The notes beneath the pieces are model-generated. The model had not been told where the DNA came from and ran no database searches. It worked only from the letters and a program-made list of their open reading frames with translations. The position numbers and the translations under genes are program-made. A stretch of 33,256 bases of DNA from Limosilactobacillus antri DSM 16041 (lineage in GTDB: Bacteria > Bacillota > Bacilli > Lactobacillales > Lactobacillaceae). How positions within the stretch are numbered: position 1 is the stretch's first letter; the number at the start of each line of letters is the position of its first letter. The DNA lies in contig NZ_GG700732.1 in the NCBI RefSeq assembly GCF_000160835.1, positions 280,971-314,226 of the forward strand, given 5' to 3'. Below, piece by piece: positions 8,716 to 16,769 of the stretch.

Positions 8716-9371
8716 TATTTTCCCTCCTTTCGCTGTTTGGTCTGCGCTGCCCGCCAGCTGTGGGTTAGGCTCCACTCGATTAAGCGGAGGCAACCCGCAC
8801 AAATCAGGGTTAGGATCACCGTTAAAATGGTCCCCCAGAGGATTGGGGCGAGCTGCTGCCCCTGCAGGCCCTCAAACAACAGCTGACCCAGTCCGCCGGC
8901 ATTAATGGTTGCCGCGATGGTCGCCATTGCCATCGTTGAGGCGAGGGCCACCTGCAAACCGCTAAAGATTGCCGGTAACGCCAGGGGCAGTTGGACTTTG
9001 TAAAAGACCTGCTGCCGGGTCATTCCCATCCCCGAAGCAACCTCCAGCAATTGGGGATCGATCCCCTGCAGGGCGGTAATAAACGACCGCAAGAGGATAT
9101 ACTCTGCGTAGGTGGCTAAGACAATGATCGCGGTCCGCATCCCTAGTCCGGAGAGGGGCAGGAGGAGGGCGAAAAAGGCAAAGCTGGGAACTGAATACAA
9201 AAGGGAAAAGAAGTAGACCAGCCCCTTGAGCCAGTTGCGCCGCCGGAGGAAGACCAGGGTAATGACGAGGGCCGCCACCAGCGCAATTCCAATCGCCGTG
9301 AGAACCATTAAGGCGTGCTGCTGGCTGTCTTCGATCATTGTCGGCCAATTTTCATTCCAGTACTCAATCAT
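8715..9371 (-). CDS. OpuC-type osmoprotectant ABC transporter permease (second permease)
   Basis: 218 residues with about five to six membrane helices. It has the permease EAA-type cytoplasmic loop (ASGMGMTRQQVFYKVQLPLALP, first half cited) that docks on the ATPase. The stretches FSLLYSVPSFAFFAL and NAGGLGQLLFEGL are typical of glycine betaine/carnitine/choline permeases of the OpuBB/OpuCB class. The start overlaps the ATPase gene by 8 nt. It should work as a heterodimer with the permease at 10109-10759. Confidence 0.88.
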   Translation of the reverse strand: MIEYWNENWPTMIEDSQQHALMVLTAIGIALVAALVITLVFLRRRNWLKGLVYFFSLLYSVPSFAFFALLLPLSGLGMRTAIIVLATYAEYILLRSFITALQGIDPQLLEVASGMGMTRQQVFYKVQLPLALPAIFSGLQVALASTMAMATIAATINAGGLGQLLFEGLQGQQLAPILWGTILTVILTLICAGCLRLIEWSLTHSWRAAQTKQRKEGK

Positions 9372-10140
9372 CTTGCTGCCTCCACAAGTTTTGGTTTTGG
9401 CGAACCGTGCCCAAGAGTTTTTTTACGAATGCGGTCGCGGGATGGCTGACGATTTCCGCGGGAGCAGCAAACTGCTCGATCCGGCCCTCGTGCATTACCA
9501 GCACCCGGTTGCCCAAAAACAAGGCTTCGTTAATGTCGTGGGTCACAAACATAAAGGTCTTGTCAGCCAGGGCACCATGAATTCGTTTAATTTCGTGCTG
9601 CAAGTCTTCCCTGGTCAGAGCATCCAGCGCACCAAAGGGCTCATCAAACAGAACAAAGGGCGGATTAGCAACCAGTGCGCGGGCCACGCCAACCCGCTGC
9701 TGCTGGCCGCCGGACAGGTGGGCCGGGTAGCGGTCAGCGTATTCCGCCGGGGCCAGTTGCACCAGCTGGAGCAGTTCACGGACCCGATGGGCGGTCTTGT
9801 CAGCACCCCAATGCAGCAGTTGCGGAACCACCGCGATATTTTGAGCAACGGTCATGTGGGGGAACAGGCCGATTTGCTGAACCACGTACCCCGTGTGGCG
9901 CCGTAGCTGCACCAGGTCGAGCTTGCTGAGCGGCTGGCCATTAATAATGATTTCCCCCGCGCTGGGCTGACACAGCCCATTCACCATTTTAAGAGTCGTG
10001 GTCTTGCCCGAGCCGGACGTCCCAAGGATGGTGATAAACTCGCCCTGGTTAACCGTAAAGCTCAGATCAGGAATGACGAGTTGGTTACCAAACCGCTTTT
10101 GCACGTGGTTAAATTGAATCGCTGCTGTTGTCATGTTCAC
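9364..10140 (-). CDS. OpuC-type osmoprotectant ABC transporter ATP-binding protein
   Basis: 258 residues. Walker A reads GTSGSGKTT, the signature LSGGQQQRVGVARAL, and Walker B VLFDEPFGALD, followed by FVTHDINEAL. Many OpuCA/OpuAA/ProV proteins carry two C-terminal CBS domains that sense ionic strength and are about 380-400 residues long. This one stops right after the ATPase core, so any osmotic gating must lie elsewhere. It overlaps the downstream permease by 8 nt and the upstream permease by 32 nt. Confidence 0.9.
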   Translation of the reverse strand: MNMTTAAIQFNHVQKRFGNQLVIPDLSFTVNQGEFITILGTSGSGKTTTLKMVNGLCQPSAGEIIINGQPLSKLDLVQLRRHTGYVVQQIGLFPHMTVAQNIAVVPQLLHWGADKTAHRVRELLQLVQLAPAEYADRYPAHLSGGQQQRVGVARALVANPPFVLFDEPFGALDALTREDLQHEIKRIHGALADKTFMFVTHDINEALFLGNRVLVMHEGRIEQFAAPAEIVSHPATAFVKKLLGTVRQNQNLWRQQDD

Positions 10141-10759
10141 GAACCTTTCTGATTAAGAAGTCAAAGCCCAGCATCGCGCCCAGTGAGAGCGCCGCAACAC
10201 TAACGGCACCAATCACAACGTAGGTCATATCGTACAGGCCGAGCCCCGTAAAGATTAATGTTCCCAGACCGCCAGCCCCGATATAGGTTGCAAGGGTGGC
10301 ACTGGCAATAATTTCAACCAGCGCCAGTTTAATCCCATTGAGCAGGTAGGGGAGGGCCAGCGGAATTTCAATCTGCCGGCGCAGCTGCCGCCGGTCCATC
10401 CCGAGGGCGGTCCCGACTTCCTTGTACAGTGGGCTGACCTCGTTAAACCCTAAAATGGTATTAATCAGCAAGGGCGGCAGGGCCAATACGATCAAGGCAA
10501 TCAGCGCGGGGAGGGTCCCGGTGCCCATCACCGGTATCAGTAAAAATAGCAGGGCCAGGCTGGGGATTATCCGCAGCACCTGCGCAAAGGCAACACAAAA
10601 ACTAGCCACCGGCTTGACCCGCGCTCCCCAATAGCCCAGCGGCAGGGCAATTGCCATCGACGCCGCAAGGGTGATAACGGTAAGTACAAGGTGCTGGCCG
10701 ACATACTGCCAGTATTGACCACTATTGGTCTGAAAATATTGGACCACCTGGGAAAGCAC
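10109..10759 (-). CDS. OpuC-type osmoprotectant ABC transporter permease (first permease)
   Basis: 216 residues with five to six hydrophobic helices. The EAA-type loop reads VGTALGMDRRQLRRQIEIPLAL, and YIGAGGLGTLIF matches the conserved end of betaine/choline permeases. It follows the binding-protein gene by 18 nt. Together with the second permease, the ATPase and the binding protein it forms a complete quaternary-amine importer. Confidence 0.88.
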   Translation of the reverse strand: MLSQVVQYFQTNSGQYWQYVGQHLVLTVITLAASMAIALPLGYWGARVKPVASFCVAFAQVLRIIPSLALLFLLIPVMGTGTLPALIALIVLALPPLLINTILGFNEVSPLYKEVGTALGMDRRQLRRQIEIPLALPYLLNGIKLALVEIIASATLATYIGAGGLGTLIFTGLGLYDMTYVVIGAVSVAALSLGAMLGFDFLIRKVREHDNSSDSI

Positions 10760-10777
10760 AGAATCACTCCTAACTAA

Positions 10778-11680
10778 TTATTGAATATTTTGCTTGTACC
10801 AGTTTTTGGCAACGTCCTTGTAGTTCTGCCCATCGACGTTGACCTTTTTGTTGAGCGCGGTCAATTGCTTCGTGGTCAGCTTGGCATCGACCTTGTTCAA
10901 CGTTGCGGCCATCTTCGGGTGGCTCTTAACCGCTTTTTGGTTGGCTACGGGTACCAGGTTGTACGGCGGCCAAATATTTTTATTATCTTTAATTAAGGTA
11001 AACTTCCCGGTTGCCAGCTGGCCATCGGTCGTGGAAACGGGTGCCGCGTCAGCCTTGCCCTGCTCCATGATCTTGTAGAGGAGGTTGGCATCGTAGTCCT
11101 TAATCGACTTAAAATTGAACTTGCCGTACGCCTTGTTCATTGCCGGCAGCGCGTCGGCCCGTTTTTCAAATTCCCCTTGGGAAGCGAAACGAACCTTGTC
11201 AGCCCGTTTTTGCAGCTGGCTCAAATCAGTAATATGGTCCTTCTTCGCGACCTTAGTAGGCATTGCAATTCCCTGCCGGTTGTCACCGGGGGCGTAATCA
11301 AAAGTCGTCAAGCCATCCTTCTTCACTCCCTGTTGGGCAATCTTGGCAATTTCACTAGCGCTTTTGCCACTGGCCCGCTTTTTGAGGTAGGCCTCAACAA
11401 TCGTCCCGGTGTAGTCAGGGTAAACGTCCACCTGACCTCTCTGGGTCGCTTGGAAAATAACGTTATTGGCAACGTTGGGCTTTCGTGTAACTTTATAGCC
11501 TTCATGTTCGAGGGCGAGCGCGTAGATTTCACTCACCGTTTTACTTTCCGAAACGTTCTTTGAGCCAACGATGATCGGCTTGCTGCTCGATGCGCTTGCA
11601 ACAGCCGGAATCACCGTTCCCAGAATCAGGACGGTGGCCGCCAATAGGGAAGTGGCGAGAGCGTGTTTAAATTTCATCAT
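10778..11680 (-). CDS. Osmoprotectant (glycine betaine/choline/carnitine) substrate-binding protein
   Basis: 300 residues. The N-terminal signal sequence is KFKHALATSLLAATVLILG then VIPAVASASS. No lipobox Cys is visible, although binding proteins of Gram-positive ABC importers are normally lipoproteins. The mature part begins KPIIVGSKNVSESKTVSEIY and contains VDVYPDYTGTIVEAYL, a hallmark of OpuAC/OpuCC/ProX-like type II binding proteins. It is the first gene after a strong promoter, and GGAGG lies 5' of the start. The exact ligand cannot be decided from the sequence. With no fused membrane domain, it may stay attached through an uncleaved signal or be partly released (inference). Confidence 0.87.
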   Translation of the reverse strand: MMKFKHALATSLLAATVLILGTVIPAVASASSSKPIIVGSKNVSESKTVSEIYALALEHEGYKVTRKPNVANNVIFQATQRGQVDVYPDYTGTIVEAYLKKRASGKSASEIAKIAQQGVKKDGLTTFDYAPGDNRQGIAMPTKVAKKDHITDLSQLQKRADKVRFASQGEFEKRADALPAMNKAYGKFNFKSIKDYDANLLYKIMEQGKADAAPVSTTDGQLATGKFTLIKDNKNIWPPYNLVPVANQKAVKSHPKMAATLNKVDAKLTTKQLTALNKKVNVDGQNYKDVAKNWYKQNIQ

Positions 11681-11719
11681 GCTTCCTCCTTGTAACTTTT
11701 ACAGTTTCACATTAGCCAC

Positions 11720-11748
11720 ATCATAACGGAGAAAACGGGTGCTGTCAA
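11720..11748 (-). promoter_or_regulatory. Strong promoter of the osmoprotectant-Rrf2-NmrA operon
   Basis: On the minus strand, TTGACA (11743-11748) is separated by exactly 17 nt from TATGAT (11720-11725). It lies about 40 nt upstream of the binding-protein start at 11680. It is the best sigma-A-type match in the window. Confidence 0.8.
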
Positions 11749-11766
11749 GGTGCAACATAATTCCGG

Positions 11767-11795
11767 TTCGAAATCACCCCGGAAAAAGGTATAAT
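11767..11795 (+). promoter_or_regulatory. Putative promoter of the exonuclease III gene
   Basis: A perfect TATAAT (11790-11795) is preceded at 17 nt by a weak -35 (TTCGAA, 11767-11772). The start codon follows at 11834. Confidence 0.5.
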
Positions 11796-11833
11796 AGGGG
11801 ACAGCATGAGCAATAAAGGAGCGGCAACAGAAA

Positions 11834-12661
11834 ATGAAATTTATTTCTTGGAACATCGACTCAATTAACGCGGCATTAACTGGAACCTCTACCCGGGCGG
11901 GGGAAACTCGGGCGGTCCTGAAGAAGCTCGCGGCACTGGAACCGGATGCCGTGGCCATTCAGGAAACCAAGCTGTCTAAAAACGGGCCGACGAAGAAGCA
12001 TCTTCAGGTTCTCGCCGACCTCTTCCCGGGTTACCAGGTGGCCTGGCGGAGTTCTGTGGAACCGGCACGCAAGGGGTACGCGGGCACCATGTACCTTTAC
12101 CGGGAACAGTATCAGCCGACCATTAGCTATCCGCAAATTGGAGCGCCCGAACCGATGGACAGCGAGGGACGGATCATCACCCTGGAATTCCCGGACTTTT
12201 TCCTGACCGAGGTCTATACTCCCAATTCTGGAAACGGGCTTAAACGGTTAGCGGAGCGGGAACAGTGGGACGACTGCTACCGCGATTACCTCCACGAGCT
12301 TGACCAGCAAAAACCGGTGATTGCTAGTGGCGATTTCAACGTGGCCCACGAGGAAATTGACCTGGCCCACCCGGCTAACAACCATCATTCCGCCGGCTTT
12401 ACCGATGAGGAGCGGACCCACTTCGGCAAGCTGCTTGATGCTGGGTTCACCGATAGTTTTCGCTTCCTGCACCCTGACCAGGCGGGAGCTTACTCATGGT
12501 GGGCCCAACGGGTGCTGACCAGTAAGCAGAACAATTCCGGATGGCGGATTGACTACTGGCTGATTAGTGACCGACTGGCCGACCGGGTCAGTTCATCGAC
12601 AATGATTGACAGTGGGGAGCGGCGTGATCACACCCCAATTATGTTGGAAATCGATCTTTAA
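11834..12661 (+). CDS. Exodeoxyribonuclease III / AP endonuclease
   Basis: 275 residues of the EEP (exonuclease-endonuclease-phosphatase) fold. Catalytic motifs are WNIDSIN, AIQETKL (metal-binding Glu), GDFNVAHEEIDL (catalytic Asp/Asn) and RRDHTPIML (catalytic His). The protein is the usual size for ExoA/Xth and should cut DNA 5' of abasic sites and degrade 3' ends in base-excision repair. An AAAGGAGC RBS precedes the ATG. It is monocistronic with its own promoter and a strong terminator. Confidence 0.93.
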   Translation: MKFISWNIDSINAALTGTSTRAGETRAVLKKLAALEPDAVAIQETKLSKNGPTKKHLQVLADLFPGYQVAWRSSVEPARKGYAGTMYLYREQYQPTISYPQIGAPEPMDSEGRIITLEFPDFFLTEVYTPNSGNGLKRLAEREQWDDCYRDYLHELDQQKPVIASGDFNVAHEEIDLAHPANNHHSAGFTDEERTHFGKLLDAGFTDSFRFLHPDQAGAYSWWAQRVLTSKQNNSGWRIDYWLISDRLADRVSSSTMIDSGERRDHTPIMLEIDL

Positions 12662-12663
12662 TT

Positions 12664-12712
12664 GTAAAAAGCCAAGCGGCTGGGAATCAATCTCCGCCGC
12701 TTGGCTTTTTAC
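12664..12712. terminator. Bidirectional terminator
   Basis: A perfect 17-bp stem (12664-12680 with 12696-12712) carries A5 on one side and T5 on the other. It serves the exonuclease III gene on the plus strand and the TVP38-like gene on the minus strand. Confidence 0.92.
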
Positions 12713-12761
12713 ATAAACTTACAATGTAACTGACTATACCTTCGGAACAGTGAAAGGCGTA

Positions 12762-13454
12762 TTATGCCGCTGGCTGCTTAGCCGACCGGTCCCGTTTAAT
12801 CAGCTTTTTAATCAAAAGGTACATGGCAATCACGACGACGATCGCGATCGCCGCCCCAATTAGCTTATGACGGTTGCCTTGGAAAAGCGCGTCACCCCCA
12901 AAGGCATAGATAAAGGAAGTTGGCGCCATCCCGACGGTGACCATGGTCAGATAGCGAAGGCGGCTCACATTGAGCTGCGCACCGGCGTAATTAACCAGCA
13001 CACTGGGGATTACCGGGACCATAAACCCGATTGTCAAGCCGATTAGGGGGTGCTTCTGGTGCATTAACGCTCCCAGCAGCTTTGAGCTCCTGGTCCGCTT
13101 AGAAATATCGACTTCGCGGATAATGCTCATTACCCCGCAGTTCCCCAAGATGTTGCCCAGCCAATTAATGAGGAAGCCGACGATGGGGCCGTAGCATAAA
13201 CCGGCTAAAATGCAGACAAGCGAGTTAGACATCCCCGGAATCGCGTTGAAAGTGGCGATCAAGGCCAACAGCAGCAGCATATCCTTAATTCCGTGACTGC
13301 GAATCATGTGCATTAACACAATTCGGTTATGGTCGTTCATGTGGAGCAGGAGGTTGATTTCCGGCTGGTAATCACGATAGATAAAATAAATTAAAATAAT
13401 GGAAATAATAATTCCGCACCCAATTAGCAGCGGCTTATTAATTTTTCTTTTCAT
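12762..13454 (-). CDS. TVP38/TMEM64 (VTT/SNARE-associated) family membrane protein
   Basis: 230 residues with about five to six hydrophobic segments. The VTT/DedA-like core is visible: FNAIPGMSNSLVCILAGLCYG and later GFMVPVIPSVLVNYAGAQL then GMAPTSFIYAFGG. It ends in a Lys/Arg-rich tail. Members of this superfamily are implicated in lipid scrambling and membrane homeostasis (family knowledge); the substrate is not known here. It starts 5 nt after the stop of the DUF2075 gene, so the two are co-transcribed. Confidence 0.85.
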   Translation of the reverse strand: MKRKINKPLLIGCGIIISIILIYFIYRDYQPEINLLLHMNDHNRIVLMHMIRSHGIKDMLLLLALIATFNAIPGMSNSLVCILAGLCYGPIVGFLINWLGNILGNCGVMSIIREVDISKRTRSSKLLGALMHQKHPLIGLTIGFMVPVIPSVLVNYAGAQLNVSRLRYLTMVTVGMAPTSFIYAFGGDALFQGNRHKLIGAAIAIVVVIAMYLLIKKLIKRDRSAKQPAA

Positions 13455-13459
13455 GGTTG

Positions 13460-14710
13460 TTAATACTCCTGAGGGATGGCTAGGCCGGCCTGGTTAAAGA
13501 GCTGCCTAAGGGTTCGCCGCAATAAGGGATCGTGGGCATAGAGGTAGGTTCCATAAACCCCGCGTTTAAACAGCACGTTGAGTGAATTCATAATCATCCG
13601 TTTTTCCAGTTTGGTAACTGTCTTAGGATCCGTCAAATCCGCCCGTTTTTTGAACGCCTCGCTGTCGGTATACTTATCTAAATTGACTTGCAAGGCCCGG
13701 CTGCCGGGCACCTGGCTGATCGGCGGACCAATGATAATCCCGGTGTAGTTGAGGTCAAAGCCCTGGCAGGTATAGATTGAACCGACTTCATTAATCGTCT
13801 GGGGAAGCTCTGCCCAGGGCGTCGTGGTATAGTTATACTGGTCCCAGGGCATCTTAAAGCGCCCCTCTTGGATGTAATGCTTGCCGCCATCTAGGGTCGA
13901 TGGGTAGCCGGACGTCGATAAAATCCGGGACAGGCCAACCTCCTGATTGCGGCGGACAATCGCCTGCCGCATCGCTTCGGCGTCATCGTAGACCCGAAAA
14001 TCATAGTGGTGGCGGGCATTCTTTGGAAAAGCACTTAGGCAGTAGTCGTTTGTAAACCGGTTGAACCACTGAACTAGCTCCGGGCTCGCCGTCATTCGAA
14101 ACATCCGCCGGAGCTGATATTCCCGGTGCGGGTACCGGTCAGTAATGGCGCGTAACCGTTCGGGTGTCCAGAGGCTCTTCATCCGCAGCACCTGGTACTG
14201 GTCAAAGACGATTACAACGACCTTCGCCCGCTTGATGATCTCCACAAGCTGGTTGTCATGGTAAAAATTATTATAATGGTCAGCCTTTGAGAGGAGCAGG
14301 TGGGCTTCGTCAATCACCGCCACGTCAATCGTCCGTCCTTGCTTATCTAGCTGGTTGATCAAAGACGTGGGCCGGGCGAAGTCTTTTTTGAGCAATTCGG
14401 GCCGGCTCCCCGCAATTTCCCGGTAAACCTTTAGGATTTCCGGGTGGTTGACCAAAAAGTAGTTCGTCGTTCCGTAAAAAGGGGATGTCTGGTCATGCCG
14501 GGCCGCCCTTTGCAGGCGGTCAAAAAGCTGGGAGAGCACCACGCTCTTGCCGGTACCCGCGTCCCCATAGACCGTATAGACCGCCGGAAACGCCCCGGTG
14601 ATGTGTTGACCAGCAAAGGCGAGAATATCCTCAACCAGGCCTTCTTGTTCAGGCGTTAGCCTTTTCAGCGGCGAAAGTTTTTCCACCGCGGCATTTGTTA
14701 GTTCCCCCAT
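13460..14710 (-). CDS. DUF2075 P-loop ATPase/helicase-like protein
   Basis: About 416 residues from the ATG at 14710. Walker A is VYGDAGTGKSVVL and Walker B is VAVIDEAHLLL. A DUF2075 core with IYTCQGFDLNYTGIIIG resembles superfamily 1 helicase motifs. The open frame extends to a TTG at 14779, but that codon lies inside a good promoter -35 box, so a downstream start is needed. TTG 14731 is another option. DUF2075 proteins are linked to nucleic-acid processing, but no precise role is known. It forms an operon with the TVP38-like gene. Confidence 0.8.
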   Translation of the reverse strand: MGELTNAAVEKLSPLKRLTPEQEGLVEDILAFAGQHITGAFPAVYTVYGDAGTGKSVVLSQLFDRLQRAARHDQTSPFYGTTNYFLVNHPEILKVYREIAGSRPELLKKDFARPTSLINQLDKQGRTIDVAVIDEAHLLLSKADHYNNFYHDNQLVEIIKRAKVVVIVFDQYQVLRMKSLWTPERLRAITDRYPHREYQLRRMFRMTASPELVQWFNRFTNDYCLSAFPKNARHHYDFRVYDDAEAMRQAIVRRNQEVGLSRILSTSGYPSTLDGGKHYIQEGRFKMPWDQYNYTTTPWAELPQTINEVGSIYTCQGFDLNYTGIIIGPPISQVPGSRALQVNLDKYTDSEAFKKRADLTDPKTVTKLEKRMIMNSLNVLFKRGVYGTYLYAHDPLLRRTLRQLFNQAGLAIPQEY

Positions 14711-14750
14711 GTGACGACAGCACCCCCGCAAACAATTTTCTTCCTCATTT

Positions 14751-14779
14751 ATGGTATCGAAGTCCGGGCGGTTCGTCAA
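14751..14779 (-). promoter_or_regulatory. Promoter of the DUF2075-TVP38 operon
   Basis: On the minus strand, TTGACG (14774-14779) is separated by 17 nt from TACCAT (14751-14756). Its position rules out the longest open frame as the true start of the DUF2075 gene. Confidence 0.6.
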
Positions 14780-14887
14780 TTTTCGCGTGCTTTATTCCCG
14801 CAAGTTTGTGAAAAGTGTTAAAATATTAAGAAACGAACAATCGTTAAAATGGATGAGTTGTTGATGACTAAAAAGGAGTGGCGGCAA

Positions 14888-16663
14888 ATGAATCGGCATC
14901 CAGATTTTTTATTAAATGAAGTGAATGAGCCCCAAGACATCAAGGGAATGTCGCTTGATGAGTTAAAGCAGCTGGCCCGCGAAATGCGACAGCTGGTCTT
15001 GGAACGTGATTCCGCAATTGGCGGTCATGTGGGACCAAACTTAGGGGCAATGGAGCTGACCATTGCCTACCACTATGTCTTTAATTCCCCTCATGACAAG
15101 GTGATTTGGGATGTTTCCCACCAAAGCTACCCGCATAAGATGCTGACGGGCCGCAAACTTGGCTTCCTGGATCCCGACCATTATGAAGACATCTCCGGTT
15201 TCACTTCTCCGGAAGAGAGCAACCACGATTTCTTCCAGGTCGGTCATACATCGACTTCAATCGCGCTGGCCGTTGGGATGGCCCAGGCGCGGGACCTGCT
15301 TCAAACCAACGACGGCGATAATATTGTCGCGGTCATCGGCGATGGTTCGCTCAGCGGCGGCTTGGCGTTTGAAGGCCTGAATAACGCCGCAAAGCTTAAT
15401 TCCAACCTGATTATCGTGGTCAACGATAACCAAATGTCAATTGACGAAAACCAGGGCGGCCTTTACCAGGGACTAAAGGAGCTCCGTGACAGTGACGGTC
15501 AGGCTGCCAACAACATTTTTAAGTTCATGGGGTTAGACTACCGGTACGTCAAAGATGGCAACGATCTCCAGACCATGATTGACGCCTTCAAGGCCGTCAA
15601 GGATATTGACCATCCAATTGTTCTACACGTCAACACGTTGAAGGGGAAGGGCTACGAACCCGCGGTCAAGGACAAGATGACTTACCACTGGCGGTCACCA
15701 TTCGACCTGAAGACGGGAGCTGCTAAACAACCGGCAAGTGGTGAATCGTACAGTGACGCGATCCTAGCGGAACTGGATCGGCAAATTGCCGAGGGGGAAC
15801 CGGTGGTGGCAATGAACGCCGCCATTCCGGGGGCCTTCAACCTCAAACAATTCCAACAGAAGCATCCCGACCGTTATTTTGACACGGGAATTGCTGAGCA
15901 GGAGTGCATCAGTTCCGCCGTCGCGATGGCGGTTGCCGGTGCCCGGCCGGTGGTCTTCCAAAACAGCACCTTCCTGCAACGGGCATATGACCAGCTGATT
16001 CATGACATGGCGCTTAACGACGCTCCCGTAGTGATGATTGTCCGGGGCGGCACAATCGCTACCGAATCAGCTACCCACCAGGGGTCGTTTGACATTTCGA
16101 TGATCAGTGACCTGCCAAACATTGAATACCTGGCGCCGACCAATGTGGAAGAGCTGATTTCCATGCTGCGCTGGGCGATTAAGCAGACTGACCAGCCGGT
16201 CGTCATCCGCCAGCCAGAAAAACCGTTATTGCACGGCCAGGCGACGCAAACGGATTACAGTAACATCCAGTACGAGATCGCTCACCAGGGAAGCGAAGTT
16301 GCCATCATGGCCGTCGGCGACTTCTGGCAGCTCGGCGAAGACGTGCGGACCGAACTGAAAGCCAAGCTCAACATTGACGCTACACTAATCAACCCGAAGT
16401 CGGTGACCGGAATTGATGCCGAAGTTCTCCACCACCTTGCCGAAAATCATGATGTCGTCGTGACCCTGGAAGACGGCAACCTTAGTGGGGGCTTTGGTGA
16501 AACAATTGACCGTTACTATGGACCAAAATCAATGAAGGTCTTAAACTTTGGGGCGCCCCGGGAATTTGCTGATAATGTCCCGCTAGACGTCCTGTATGAA
16601 TGGTACCACCTGACACCAAAGCAGATCGTTGACGATGTCGAAAAGGTTCTCCACGCACTCTAA
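14888..16663 (+). CDS. DXS-like thiamine-diphosphate enzyme (annotated 1-deoxy-D-xylulose-5-phosphate synthase family)
   Basis: 591 residues from the ATG at 14888 (GGAG 9 nt upstream); an in-frame ATG at 14849 lacks an RBS. The DXS fold is clear: IGGHVGPNLGAMEL, WDVSHQSYPHKMLTGR, the ThDP motif GDGSLSGG...NDN, TGIAEQE and STFLQRAYDQ, and ATHQGSFD. The catalytic Glu (337) and His (397) are kept. By alignment from memory to E. coli DXS, however, Tyr392 is Asn359, His372 is Glu339, Asp427 is Glu393, and the phosphate-binding Arg478 is Glu444. It may therefore use a substrate other than glyceraldehyde-3-phosphate. No other MEP-pathway gene is nearby, and lactobacilli generally use mevalonate. It has its own terminator. 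Confidence 0.82.
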   Translation: MNRHPDFLLNEVNEPQDIKGMSLDELKQLAREMRQLVLERDSAIGGHVGPNLGAMELTIAYHYVFNSPHDKVIWDVSHQSYPHKMLTGRKLGFLDPDHYEDISGFTSPEESNHDFFQVGHTSTSIALAVGMAQARDLLQTNDGDNIVAVIGDGSLSGGLAFEGLNNAAKLNSNLIIVVNDNQMSIDENQGGLYQGLKELRDSDGQAANNIFKFMGLDYRYVKDGNDLQTMIDAFKAVKDIDHPIVLHVNTLKGKGYEPAVKDKMTYHWRSPFDLKTGAAKQPASGESYSDAILAELDRQIAEGEPVVAMNAAIPGAFNLKQFQQKHPDRYFDTGIAEQECISSAVAMAVAGARPVVFQNSTFLQRAYDQLIHDMALNDAPVVMIVRGGTIATESATHQGSFDISMISDLPNIEYLAPTNVEELISMLRWAIKQTDQPVVIRQPEKPLLHGQATQTDYSNIQYEIAHQGSEVAIMAVGDFWQLGEDVRTELKAKLNIDATLINPKSVTGIDAEVLHHLAENHDVVVTLEDGNLSGGFGETIDRYYGPKSMKVLNFGAPREFADNVPLDVLYEWYHLTPKQIVDDVEKVLHAL

Positions 16664-16671
16664 TCGCTCTT

Positions 16672-16707
16672 AACTCGGTAGGAAATAAAATTTCTGCCGA
16701 GTTTTTT
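16672..16707 (+). terminator. Terminator of the DXS-like gene
   Basis: A 13-bp stem with two wobbles (16672-16684 with 16691-16703) ends in a T6 run. Confidence 0.88.
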
Positions 16708-16720
16708 AATGCCAGCGGCC

Positions 16721-16765
16721 GATCCTCCCGTATCTATTTAGTGAGCACCAATTACGAGGAGGATC
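16721..16765 (+). promoter_or_regulatory. Inverted repeat that can sequester the RBS of the LPQTG protein
   Basis: GATCCTCC (16721-16728) is an exact complement of GGAGGATC (16758-16765), which contains the ribosome binding site of the next gene. The helix extends by CGT/ACG (16729-16731 with 16754-16756) across one bulged A. In RNA this would hide the Shine-Dalgarno sequence. It only works if the transcript starts upstream of 16721. As DNA it could instead be an operator. Confidence 0.45.
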
Positions 16766-16769
16766 ACTT

